Below are positions 11,770 to 23,053 of a stretch of DNA of 64,000 bases, one piece after another (position 1 is the first letter of the stretch; every line of letters begins with the position of its first letter). Source of the stretch: Amphirosellinia nigrospora (taxonomy: Eukaryota > Ascomycota > Sordariomycetes > Xylariales > Xylariaceae); NCBI GenBank assembly GCA_004123355.1, contig SCHM01000004.1, positions 2,232,001-2,296,000 of the forward strand, given 5' to 3'. The position numbers and the translations under genes were made by a program. The notes below the pieces were generated by a model. It was given only the letters and a program-made list of their open reading frames with translations. It was not told where the DNA came from and ran no database searches.

Positions 11770-14090
11770 TACTACTCTTACCATTGACGAATCGAAGAGG
11801 ATTAGTGGATCAAAATATGAACGATGATACGTCGTCCCATGCTTGGGAGTGTGGAAGAAGGATTCTGTACTCTTTCGTGGGATCAGGCGTTGTTGGTTTT
11901 GTCTCGCTTTAAAGGCTATTTGAAACTGGCGTTAGTAGGCACACGGGCTATGAAACTTGAGAATGCCACTCCTTCCAATGTTGGCAATGAAAAGGTACAA
12001 CTCTGATGATTATAGAATACATAATATTTCTCACGGTTTTGCGCGATGTCTCGAATACTACAGCAAACAGAAAAAAATTACAAGTTAATTAATCTTAACC
12101 CAACGCGCATACCCTGCATTGAGATTCGTTTCCCCAAAAGATTCTGCAGAATGCGATATCTACGTCTAAAACCCCCGTCGGTCTAAACTAGAGGATTTGA
12201 TTATTACCTAGGGCTCGAAGATACCTTACCAATCGACATCCTGCCTATGTAGTTCCAGGAAAGCTAACAAGTAAGAGCAAATTGTACTTCAATCATTTCT
12301 AGCACTCTCTGCGTAACAACCCAGTTAATAATTTGTGCTATCAGCTATACTCTTATAAGGTTTTCTTGCCATGAAATGTTATGCTTGCTTTAGGAGATAA
12401 TCACAGCCTGTACCTAGTTAATGACTTAAGTGATCTGCGCCTGACACTTCAACGTCTTAGGCCACTCTTACAAGGAGGCCTCCCGCTTACCGCATTCTCG
12501 GCACGGAGCAGATATTCTTGGCAATCTGCAATCCGTTAACCTCTTTGTTGCATCGGGCTGCGCCTCAACTGTTCAATTCCCATTTTGACACCGCAACCAA
12601 CGTCTCCTCTTAGTGTACAATGTGCAGAGATGAAATGAATCAACGCCCTACATTCTTTTAGCCAGAATTTTGTCATCCGAACTCATCTTATGTACAGCAA
12701 GCATATTGTGGGGACAATCTTCGCGATAGGAAAGTACTACGCAAACTTAAGCTTCATTAACTATCCGCTCACGCAACCTATGGAGGCCTTTGTTTCAACC
12801 GCGGATTTCCTTTCTCTCTTGTCTATCTAAGTTGTATCTACATCGGCTAACTGAGTACGATAAGAATGCCCAATATGCCCAATATACCTGAAATGAGAGG
12901 AGTGCTGTGTGACGAACATCCCTTTACACGTTCTTGCCAACTCTAGATATTACTGAATATCCTAGAGAATAGATTGATATATGATAGTACTTTGTGTCAT
13001 GATGGCTGATTGGTTCAAAGCTATAACCTAAGCAGCATGGATCTTGCCAACCACCCATAATGGCTTGCCGTATGAGACAAAGGCCAAGCTGCCGGACTGA
13101 GCTCCGCTGTAGAGGTATCTCAGCTTTGGTTTAGAAAAGCTTGGCAAGCACACGCGAACATGCAACACGCACATGCACAGCATGTTTCCCTTCAACTCTA
13201 TTTTTTTTGTTAGATTATTAGTAATGGCATATGGCAAGTAACAAACAAATCTAACAAGTTGTATAGCATCCGACAATAGTTATTTGACAGTTCAAAACCC
13301 GGATATCCTTGCCTGTAGCATTTTACGTCCTTGCAACGGTCTATCTATGCTTTGTGTAAACTATATCATCAACATCGAAAAAAGATGAAGAGGGTTTCAT
13401 GATACGACAGAACCGATCTTTAACAACTCGGCCACCATAATATGCTTTAGGCAGTTCTGCTGTAGTGTCTCAATCTCTTGTCTCTTCCGCAGGATAACCC
13501 GTAGCTTAAGCTCTGGCACACAGGGTTCACGTAATCAAAGATAGCATCTAACAAAAGCCAATACCGTCGTCGTAGTTGCTGGGCACGTGCTATTCTAATA
13601 TCCCCTAAGTGTATAACGTACTTATAACACAAGTTGGCTATCATTCAAGAGTGCTTCCTTGTGGTGGAGGATATTACCGTCTGTTCTTAAGCCTATAGCT
13701 CCGTGCACTTTACTTGGACTATGAGTTAAATGGAGGCTGGCATTAACTGTTTTGCAGAGGTTGTTTCCGACTGGGTGTTCTATCTCCTCTAACCTACTTT
13801 TAGTGAATAAGGTTCACATCCTAGTTCCCACGCCCGTTGCCTAAGCAATAGTTATATTTCAAGGCTCAGGTAACCAACTCGCCGCCGCTTTCCCTTTTGT
13901 CCTGCACTAAAGCCCCTACTACCTCATCGCCGCACAGTTAATTGTGGCTATCTACCTTAACAAACAAATCCCACTCCATACCTTCCTACCTTCCTACCTA
14001 CGTTCCTGTTACTCTACTCCTCCCAACCACCAGGATCTCTTCAGTTCTCGCAGAACATCTCCCATTGCAGGAATTCGTCTTCTCGCCTAT
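11770..14090. other. AT-richer intergenic region
   Basis: About 2.3 kb without a supportable gene. It is visibly richer in A and T than the flanking genes from about 12000 to 13700, with many short stop-dense stretches. This could be decayed repeat DNA, but no element ends or coding remnants were recognised. Confidence 0.4.
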
Positions 14091-14146
14091 CAATCCATCT
14101 TCTCTAATCCATCTTCCCTAATCCATCTTCCCTAATCCATCTTCCC
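14091..14146 (+). repeat. 14-bp tandem repeat in a 5' leader
   Basis: Three exact copies of TAATCCATCTTCCC at 14105-14146, preceded by one degenerate copy from 14091. The array lies 29 bases upstream of the ATG at 14175 and is pyrimidine-rich, so it probably lies in the 5' untranslated leader or core promoter of that gene. Confidence 0.85.
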
Positions 14147-14174
14147 TGATAGCTTCACAGCCATCGCAGCAACC

Positions 14175-16074
14175 ATGTGCGTCGAAACAGACATCACCTA
14201 CACGTGCGGCCACTGGGACACCGTCGTCAACATGTGCATCGCGCGTGGCACGACGGGTTGTCAGGCCTCCAAGCTTCCGTCTCGCATCATGGCCTGGCAC
14301 TGCGATCCGGCATGCCCCGGTGTCTAGTTACCACCGCCGCAGCCTAGCCAGATGCCGACCACACAATATGCTGTGCCGATCGGTTCGTATCAGTTTGTAA
14401 TGGAGCAACCTCCTGCTGCTTTGGCGGTTTGCCAGGACACGTCGTCGGCGAGCGTGTATTCAACTAAACGCATTGAGCAGCTTTCTCTCGCTGGACCAGC
14501 TCATGAGGACACGTCGTCAGCGATCGTGTATTCAACCAAACGTATTGAGCAGCTTTCTCTCGCTGGACCAGCTCATGAGGACACGTCGTCATCGATCGTG
14601 TATTCAACCAAACGTATTGAGCAGCTTCCTCTCGCTGGGCCAGCTCACGAGGACACGCCGCCGATCGCTTCTTCTGAGCAGTCTCCTTCTGCGACAGCGA
14701 CGCGCGACGTGGTAGAGCAAAGCGCTTTGTCTCCCTTTGATCCGCAGCGTGACATGCCCGCTGCTCCAACACAACTCAAGGACACACTCAGCTCACGGAA
14801 CACTAACCTTTGATGCACACGCTCCTGGCGCATCTGCCCCGGCCACGAACTCCTCTGCCCCTTCACAGAAATTCACTGGCCAGTGTCTGGTCGTCCGCTG
14901 GCAGCCGTTCCAGCCCGTGTTCCAGCCGGCTCTCGGCCAGGAGGAAACGCATTAACAGCGGCAGGTGCCAACAAGGAAGCATCGCCTTATACATCTCGGG
15001 CACCTGAGGCTCAGATGTATGAGCCGGGACAAAAGCGACTACCCGATTTGGCCAACGAAGAGCGTAAGTCCATCGCCTCCATATACCCCCTTCTACAGTT
15101 CTTTCCACTCGTAGCTTCTATTCTCGCCGTATGGGGCCTTGCTAACTGCTGCTTCTATTTGCTACCACACAGTCCACCCTTGTCTCGGTGGAGTCACTGA
15201 AAGCATGGAATTCGGCAATGAGGCAGTGCCTATGCTCAGTAGTCCGTACACAATGACCGGATCATCTTCACATGGCAGCGACGGCGCGCTTGCTCGTGGA
15301 GGGGAATATAAGGTTATGAACGGCAGTGAGAACAACAGTGAGAATGGCTATCGATATACTGCAGATCATATCGACGGTGCCGACGGTGTCATCGATGCCG
15401 AAGCCATCGCTGCTCATTTCTATGGCTTCGACGTCGACTCTATGGTCGGTGTCGACGTAGACAATAGCCTACACATCGACGAGGCGGGCGAATTCCACCT
15501 AGGCCCGCAGTGGCAAGTCCCCAGCTCCAAGACCGCCCACTCAATTGCTGGTTCGACGCTCGGCATGGCTTCCACCTGGTCCCAGTGGCCTGAACAGACG
15601 TCCAACCAAACTCTACCTCCCACCAGATCCAGAGTTACTCCCACCCGCGCAGAGGACGCCCTGGTCGACCAAATGCACAATCTAGATCTAGCGGCCGTGC
15701 ACAATCCCCACGAGCTATCGGACGGCACAAGTGATGGTTTCGTGAAGGAAGACACCCGAGACAATCGGGGTTATTCACAGCGCCCAGCCACCCCTGCCCC
15801 TGCTGACCAGTGTCCGACTACTCGGACTTCGAGATGGAGAGTAACAACTTTGTTGTGGCCAACCAATATTCCGATGACGATTACTTCGGAAAGCAGTCCA
15901 GGACCACCAAAATTGGGTGGAATATGAAGCTGCTTCAACTACTCCCGAGGCAGTTGTAAGCTATTATGATAGCTTTGGGACAGATGACGATGACGACTGT
16001 GCTGTGTTGAAAGAGGAACCCAACACTATCGATCTTTTGATGCGGGGTGGTCGTAGCCCAGGTCGCAAGCTCTA
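14175..16074 (+). CDS. Hypothetical repeat-containing protein with N-terminal Cys-His motif (frame interrupted)
   Basis: Not recognised. The ATG at 14175 opens MCVETDITYTCGHWD, a short segment with several Cys and a TCGH motif also seen at the start of other fungal orphan proteins. A TAG at about 14325 interrupts the same frame, which then continues through three 24-residue repeats to 14813. Further coding-like sequence follows in other frames to an intron with GTAAGT at 15064 and a CACACAG acceptor at about 15172. An acidic, low-complexity C-terminal region then runs to a stop at 16074 and ends EEPNTIDLLMRGGRSPGRKL. The frame changes look like one-base losses; the TAG is a substitution or marks two adjacent genes. 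It is probably one gene of around 600 codons, but 14175-14327 could be an independent 50-residue protein. Confidence 0.5.
14436..14651 (+). repeat. 72-bp in-frame tandem repeat, three units
   Basis: Units start at 14436, 14508 and 14580, with a fourth partial unit from 14652. Each encodes 24 residues of the pattern DTSSASVYSTKRIEQLSLAG plus PAHE. Units differ at only a few positions, so expansion is recent or the array is homogenised. Confidence 0.92.
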
Positions 16075-16781
16075 ATCTGTCTCGAAAATACCCATCGACG
16101 GTGTACTAGGCTGTTGAGATTTTGTTAATTCACCCATTGTTAGGTGATGTGTTGGAATGAAAAATAACCTTCGGGGTTGGTAACATGTGATTGGGAAACG
16201 AGAAAATTTGGCGAGTAATTGATGGATGGGATCTTTGAAGTCACTGAAAAAAGGTAATGGACTCGGAAGAAAAAGAATGTGAAGGGCTGTTCTGGCAAGT
16301 CAGGAAAAGCTGGATTGCTGTGTAAAAGGATACACATTCCATACATCTCGGTTGGAGATAAAAAATTTGGGGGGCATCACTTGTGTATGAATACAGCTTT
16401 GAGGTCTAGTCGAAAATATGAAGATGTGTTACATCAGATTTCGGGTATGGGCATGCAACTGTGACAAGAATACCGGCGATAGACTAAGACAATAAGGAGG
16501 GATATCAGAGGGTACAACAAGAAAATACTCAGTTACAACAAGGTATCAAATATGCAATCCAACTATACATTAGCCTGCTGCAGCAGTGCTTTCTTCGTTC
16601 ATCGCCGTCGTTGTGTCAAGTGCATGATAATATGCCCCAAATCCCCTTGAACGCCAAGCTCTTTTCAGTAGCCAAACTGATGCCCTATATACGTGTCTAC
16701 AATCGAGTGGTAGGGCTTCGAGCTCTAACCTTATGTAAATGTAGAAAGATGAGAAAGATAAGTATGAGTTCGGTTAGTCAT
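16075..16781. other. Convergent intergenic region
   Basis: Lies between two genes that end toward each other, so it should hold both 3' ends. AT-rich; nothing else was recognised. Confidence 0.5.
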
Positions 16782-18298
16782 TTAGACTCCTTCCCAGGTG
16801 TTGCTGTGGGCCAGGTTGGGTATCTTGAGCTGGCTTGTAAGATCGATATCCTGGATATGCAGAACCTCCATTCGCACGCTGAGCTGGTCCTGGCTAGGGG
16901 CATCGGCGCGAGTGTATCCAGAATTAAGTCAAACCCACTATTATTTCGAATCGGGGATTGGGGTTCGGGTTGAACATAATGTTCTGGTGCTGCGTTTGTG
17001 AAACCATCATGGGTGTCGTTCGAATACCCTTGGTGAGATGCTGGATACTGACCACTGTATTCGTCCTGTGCATAAGAGCGTTGGGAGACCTGTAATCTGC
17101 TTGCGGGCCGTGATCTTCGAGCATTGGCATAACCGTAACCTGCCTGCGCGCCAGGTGTGCCCATTCGTGGCGGGTTCCCATATCCATAGTCAGCCTGAGG
17201 AGCTGGCGATCTCCGGTCATTACCATAACCGCCATTAGCCGGCATACCACGGTAGTCGTTGTTATTATATGATGTGGGCGTGCCACTTCGTCCGTATTCA
17301 TCATTGTAGGGCCTGGGAGTTCGCGATTGAGGATATTGGGAATAACCTTGGTTACCATTTGCATGATCGTAGCCGTTGTTATAGTCTTGATGAGGCGTTC
17401 GTCGGCCCATGGAGCCAGCCGCCGCAGCTCCTGCTACGTTATTCATACCGTTAGGTGGATACTGCTGGCCATAACCATGGTTTGTATTCATTATAACCTT
17501 GTTGATTCATGTTGTACGCGCCTGCGTCGTTATGCCCAGCTGCCATGTACCCATTTGGATTGCCGGTACCTGCCGGCGACCGTAAGGGGACAAGGCACGG
17601 GGCGATGTTGTAGCAGGTGTACTAGCCAGGTTCATTTGCGAAGAATTTTGTACCGGCTTCTTCAATGGTTCCATCTCAACAGACTCTTCCTCAACCAGCA
17701 CCTTCTTCGAGCCAGCCCCTCCAACTAGGCATTGCTGGCAATGCATCCGCATCCGCCTTGTTCCCAGTGTCGAATTCGGCATATTGGGGAACGCTTGGCT
17801 TCGAGTCATACCCGGTGTGCATCGGGGCAGGGGAGCGGTAGGCTTGGTCGTGATTAGGAGGGACAAATGGTTCGTCCAGGTATTTACTACGCTTGCCACG
17901 GGGAGGATCACATAACCCACAGCATTCGCCACAACACTTCAGACAATAACAACATTCGCAGCAGCACGACAAGCCACAGCAGCAGCATCTAACGACGCAC
18001 CAGACGATAGATAGACCAATGAGGCCGGCAATGATGAAGAGTGCGATGACGGCCACCTGCAGGGTTAGTTGGCAGTCTAAACCGGCGAGAAGTTGAACAT
18101 ACTTGCAGATGGCAGCCTTAAAGCAATTATCCCAACTTGAAAAGGCAGTCGCAGCATCAGAGATATCGCCGAAATGCTGTCTAAGGATTGACGTTTACCC
18201 AACGCAGCGACAACACTCCGCGAGAGAAGATTTGCGAGAGCATTCCCCCAACTGCGGTCTTGGAGGCTGCGCTCCATTACAATGCCGATGTGCGGCAT
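16782..18298 (-). CDS. Fibroin-3-related fungal membrane protein (frame interrupted)
   Basis: Resembles the Pezizomycotina fibroin-3-related proteins, whose function is not established. From the ATG at 18298 there is a short N-terminal region with SSWDNCFKAAICK, a 46-bp intron (18057-18102), one transmembrane helix (VAVIALFIIAGLIGLSIVWC), then a dense juxtamembrane cysteine cluster (CVVRCCCCGLSCCCECCYC) that is a likely palmitoylation site. The conserved cytosolic motif PPRGKRSKYLDEP and SWEGAGSKKV follow, and then a long Tyr/Gly/Asn/Gln-rich disordered tail. Three or more one-base frame changes occur, including one between 18170 and 18130 and one near 17700. The stop at 16782-16784 belongs to the frame with more natural composition at the tail end; an alternative stop lies at 16778. 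The family is fairly sure, the exact C-terminus is not. Confidence 0.75.
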
Positions 18299-19862
18299 CT
18301 TCTCGATTTAATATCCGATATACCAGGGCGACGGGCTCGTCTCTCAAAGATAGCTAATACCTCTAGAGCTTGCGACAGCGCGATCATTGGCGTATTGTTT
18401 CGTAGCTTAGAAAGTCGGTAGCGGACGTGTGATCGACTCCAACCCGTTCAAGATCTTCCCGTCCCACAGCCAACACCGTATGCCCGTAGATTTGCGGATT
18501 TCCCGTTCGTGCTCAACCAGGAGAATGATTTTGGACTATGTCGTGTAACTACTACCTACTAAAAAAAGTCCGCTCGCCGCTTTGGACTAGTGATGGACGT
18601 GAAAAGAACCCGACGACAGAGCGTAGATAATGAATACTGTCAAAGGATACGGGGCGAGGTATTGATTGACCCAGCAAAGTGATTGTCACAAAAGCCAAAG
18701 AACGACGGAAGAATGGTTGCGAAAGCGATGGCAGCAGAAGATGCGCTCAGAACTTCATGACGCAGAATCTTGACTCGAAAGGAATGACTGCCCACCAAGG
18801 GTGAGGAATTGAGCACTTGGGTTTTTGGGGTCGCTCTCGTGAGCGCAAGGAGCATAAAGAAGAAATGAAGAGCAGCGATCCCCCAATGCAAATTACCACC
18901 CTGGACAGCTGCCCTGGACACGCCATTGCGCGGCAGGCTGGGATTCTCAGCAGCATGGCGCAAAGGCTGGGCGCCCTGGATTTAGTTACATGGTCCGCGC
19001 GAACCCCTGAAAACTGCCCCGCAGCATGCCCAATGACCAATCTAGTACAACTTCAAGTCCCGACCCGTCCTTCTTTGATCCCTCTTCGCTACTACAGTAC
19101 AGGTATCCTATATTTACTGTGCCAACCTGATAGTCCTCTCAATGCAGACTGATCTTTCCTCAATGATGGTCTACCGAGTTAGCATAGCACATGTGAGAAA
19201 TAGGTCGCCCTTAAACTGGATAAGGTACATACATGGTGGCTGATTCCATCGACATGTTCGCCGAGAGTTCTTGTTTGTCTCAAACTGCTGCCTGTGACAC
19301 TTCAATCATTGGTTGAGGAGGCTGTGTAAGAGCGAAAACGGCCAGTAAGCTTTGCAGCAGAAGCGTTCGTTTGGCGCTGCCAGAAACCGTTTCATCGACG
19401 CCTATAGATTGGCTAGGTACTTGGCTTAGGCCCTCATGCAGCGCATACCTTCAATGTCCAGCCCGCTCCAGCTTGCTGCTATTATTGTGTAAGGCTGAGC
19501 TTGGAAGCGAGAAGACCAGCGCTTCGCCGTCGCCGCCATCATTCCAGCTCTCTACACTAGTCAGTGCTTTTGCTTGACGATTTGTCTATCTAGGACTCAC
19601 TGTTTCAAGTCGTAGCAGCAAGATGCAGATCACCGTTGTGATCCACTTGACCAAGAACCACTGCCGATATCCGTTCGAGTCATTCATTTCTCAATATAAA
19701 TACTATACGTCGGCCGAAGAGGCTTAATTCTCCATTCAATGCAACGAATAACAACAGCCTTAGACGTCATCATTAGTTCTTCGCATATATAGACAACGCA
19801 TAGACCAACGGATTAGACATAAAATGTATGTGCCCTGACTTGACTGTTTTCAGCTGCACGCC
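18299..19862. other. Intergenic region upstream of the MITE
   Basis: No supportable gene; several open frames under 110 codons overlap on both strands without coding character. Ends with the left target-site duplication of the MITE at 19854-19862. Confidence 0.5.
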
Positions 19863-20416
19863 CGAGTCACATTTACGGATATGAGTTTTCACTATCTAAC
19901 TATGAAACTAGCCAGATTTGGCAAACCCCCCACTATATCTCTTCGCTGCTCCACCTCTTATCTAAATTGGGCTAGAGTTAGAGCAGCCAAGAAGCAGGGG
20001 GCGGGGAAATTCAGAAACAACAGTTTAGACAATTCTAAGGTAGCTATCGCGTCTGCAGAAGTTAAAACTACAACAATGAAAGCATAACGGATAAATATTT
20101 CGACGTAATAAAACTACGCCCAATAGCTATAAAGAAATATAAATTTTATAGAAATAGCAAACGCGCGTGGTATTTTAACGTGGTTAAAGATGCGCGTGCG
20201 TATTGGGTATAGGTGGCTGTGGTAGCTGGCAAACAGCCACCTTGACCGTTTTTTTTACGTGGTTCTCTTTTGAAGAGGTAAATTCCACTGGGGTATGCCG
20301 AAATGCTTATACAAATTGGGTTAGAAGGCGGGTGGTGGGAGTGGGTGGGCTTCTTGACTAGAAATGGTTAGTTTCATAGTTAGATAGTGAAAACTCATAT
20401 CCGTAAATATGACTCG
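19863..20416. mobile_element. Non-autonomous Mutator-like (MULE) MITE with 48-bp TIRs and 9-bp TSD
   Basis: Terminal inverted repeats at 19863-19910 and 20369-20416 are 48 bases each and match at all but one position; both begin CGAGTCA. The insertion is flanked by a perfect 9-bp direct repeat CTGCACGCC at 19854-19862 and 20417-20425. A 9-bp duplication with long TIRs is the hallmark of the Mutator superfamily (Hop is a known fungal member). At 554 bp it is too short for a transposase; the 68-codon frame at 19881-20087 begins inside the left TIR and has no transposase motif. Near-identical TIRs and an intact duplication imply a fairly recent insertion. Confidence 0.88.
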
Positions 20417-21304
20417 CTGCACGCCTACGCTAGTGCTTCGGGTCCCGTGTCTTGGCGTCTCCGGAGATGCCAAGCTGCTGTCAGCGACACGCTAGCCGAA
20501 GCCAAAAGGGGATTAATTAAGACGCCAAGATATGTTCGAGCGAACTCCATATCGTGAGATGGTATCACAAGCAGGAGGCCGAGAAATAAGCCATCACATG
20601 CAGCTGGCGCATCGTGTGTTCAATTCAGGGTATGTTTCAGCGTCCCATGTCAAGAACACAAACACGAAGCTATAATTGTAACTTAGAAATACTACCAGGT
20701 AGGTAGGTTCTTAAGCTCGTCGTGCATATCCTAGCGTACCCTAGCAAGACCTTGGACTAACATGCCGCTCGCTCTAAGATATAACAAGTGCTACTTGGCT
20801 GCAACATTTAATTGGAAATTGCAACGTCGATTTTTTATTTCATATAATTGGAAATACATGATGGTGTCCGGCTTTGTAAGAAACAAATTCGTCGAGAAGT
20901 GACGAAAACGAGCGGTGCGAGATGTACGCTGATCACAAACTGCTCCATGTGTTCGGAAGGTCCTTAGAATACATGGGTGACGCCAAGGCTTCTCCTCCGC
21001 ACCGCTCTTCCAACATGGGCCAGCACGGTCTTTATAGCCTTACCCTTAACCGTGCGGGTTGCCATTACACTTTTCTCTAAATATATAGATACCATACATA
21101 GTCTTAACAATATATGGCCGACCACAGCGTAAACACCTCATTGTCGCTATAGTAGCTTGGTTCCAAATTCGGCCAGCCCATGAACCTCAAGCGCTCTTCT
21201 CGCCTAAGTTACCCAGCTACCTTAGGTACCTACCTAGGCACTCTTACGCCAGGGCTATAGTCGTCAACAAAGTGAGTCCTTTCAACGGACATTCCCACAA
21301 CAGC
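20417..21304. other. Intergenic region
   Basis: Begins with the right target-site duplication of the MITE. No gene or RNA recognised. Contains a TACC/GGTA-rich stretch near 20697 and a GGTACCTACCTAGG word near 21222. Confidence 0.45.
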
Positions 21305-21440
21305 TACCTCGGTGGCTCAGTGGTAAAGTAGTCGGCAGGACAAACTCCTTGTGTCAGAGGCAGGGCCATAGGCATTCAAGGGTTTTCCGGTTCGGATGGA
21401 TGTTGAGCCAGCCTTAAGCCACCGGATTCTTTTTTATATA
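21305..21440 (+). mobile_element. Possible tRNA-derived SINE fragment
   Basis: TGGCTCAGTGG at 21313-21323 fits the RNA polymerase III A-box consensus exactly. GGTTCGGATGG at 21389-21399 is a near B-box, and a T-rich tail with TATATA follows at about 21430. The spacing of about 76 bases exceeds that of an ordinary tRNA gene and no cloverleaf folds, so a tRNA gene is unlikely. A SINE is the simplest reading but only one copy is visible here. Confidence 0.35.
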
Positions 21441-21929
21441 TAAAAAGTAGCTTTTATAAATAAGTAGTTTATGGACTCCTGAACTTTCCTAGCCCTCTGG
21501 TTTACTCTTTCAAAATAGCATCTAGTATATTTCGGATATGCTTCCACTTTGAATACGAACTCATAGTGTTGTGGTATCTACCCAGGAAGTCGTCGAATAT
21601 GAACTATTAGTAATTAAATAAAGTTCTTGAGAGGAGTATATAATCACTCAGCCAACATACAACCAAGCGTATCAGATAGGAGAATGACATATGTCCAAAT
21701 AGTTATCGCATTGAGAGGAATCTGCTAATTTACTAAAGCATGACGCTCGTGTCTAGAATACTGCATATGCAATTCTACAAAAAAAAAACCCAATTGCTAC
21801 TACCAATGTACGCCGATATATATGCCAAAAGCTGCCAATTCCTATTACCCGCTATGGGTAGTTTGGATGGACCATGGAAAACGCGAGAACGCCTGCTTAA
21901 TAAACCCATATTTTAGTTCTTGCGGTAGT
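21441..21929. other. Short intergenic region, AT-rich
   Basis: Nothing recognised; 3' flank of the STIMATE-like gene. Confidence 0.4.
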
Positions 21930-23053
21930 CTACTCGTGAGGAACTAATTCCGTAGGGAGTAATTTGCTCCCTTCCACCTGGCTCCTGTTACTTCCAACCA
22001 CCGTCTGACCATCCAGGTCCGGGTCATATTCTTCGCGGCCGTTTTTGCCGTCCCCTCTCTTGTTATCTTTAAAGCTCGCAGACCTCGACATTCGTACACT
22101 TTCGTGCTTTCGTTACTAATCGACCTATCATCGTCATCGCTGTCATCTTCGAAACCATCATCGAAGGGATCTCTGTCGTCTACCTCATCCTGGGGTATCC
22201 GCTCATGCCCTGTCTCTTTCATCTTGATGAAGCTGTCGATGATGTAGTACTGAATGCCGTTCATGATGAGAGAAATAGCATCATGACGAAGAAAATCTGC
22301 AGTTGCTCGTTGCCCTCGGTCCATCTAAGTGCCCAGTCTCCCACGCGTGAGATCCACGGTAGTATTAAGATATGAGTAGTACACAAATCTTCATACCGAA
22401 TAGCCCGCCGAAGTATATAACGGACTGCTTCAGCCACCACCATGCGCTTGGCGGGCTGCCGTAGTTGCCGGACTGTATCGACTCGTATGGCTTGCCCAAG
22501 GGTGTATAGGCGATGAGGCCGGTTATCAGCGAAGTAGGACTATTAGAATGGGAATACCGATGGTAGTCTAGAAGGTTAGCGGTTCAGATTAGCCAATGAT
22601 GTCACACACGGAGTCAGACAAGGTGACAACTTACATCGATAGCTAAGTTTAATAGGTAAAAGGAGCAAGGGTTAGGAACATAAGGGACATCTTCCCTCCG
22701 GAGTAACCTCGCGATGGTCTCAACGCCGGCTGGTTCTAACTTAAAGGAAAACCGGCCGCTCGTGAGCATCGACATAAAGACGTTGGCTATGTGGACCAAG
22801 ACCGAACCGAAGACTTGCTTGGACACGTCGAAAAACCATATCTTGAGCGGGCGTTGGGTCGCTCGCGCCACCGCTTATAGACGAGGGAGAGAAGCGCCAG
22901 GCCGCCGAGGGCCAGCTGAACGAGGAGCGCGAAGGGTCCAAGGAGTCTACATTCGCCTTCACCACCGCCTAATATGCTGCCGACGTCCTCCTCATAGGTG
23001 GCCGCAAAGGATGTTGCCGCGGCGGCTATCACGGATAGTAGCTGTGACGACAC
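21930..23053 (-). CDS. YPL162C/STIMATE-family vacuolar or ER multi-pass membrane protein (frame interrupted)
   Basis: Resembles the fungal YPL162C family, homologous to animal STIMATE/TMEM110, a regulator of ER-plasma membrane contacts. The yeast protein is a putative vacuolar membrane protein. Exon 1 is 22635-23053 and exon 2 is 21930-22567, with a 67-bp intron. Visible family segments are the first helix (LLGPFALLVQLALGGLALLS), KIWFFDVSKQVFGSVLVH, an Asn/Asp-containing helix FYLLNLAID followed after the intron by TTIGIPILIVLL, YESIQSGNYGSPP, and WWWLKQSVIYFGGLFGMK. The cytosolic tail is acidic. Five frame changes each correspond to one lost base, including C3 at about 22851 and a C near 22285; allowing for them gives exactly 354 codons. 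The likely tail ends LVPHE at 21930. No binding partner can be inferred. Confidence 0.78.

Noticed and set aside
19881-20087. 68-codon frame inside the MITE
   Set aside because: It starts inside the terminal inverted repeat and has no transposase motif; too short to be functional.
21305-21400. tRNA gene call from the A and B boxes
   Set aside because: Spacing is too long and no acceptor or anticodon stem can be formed; kept only as a possible SINE.
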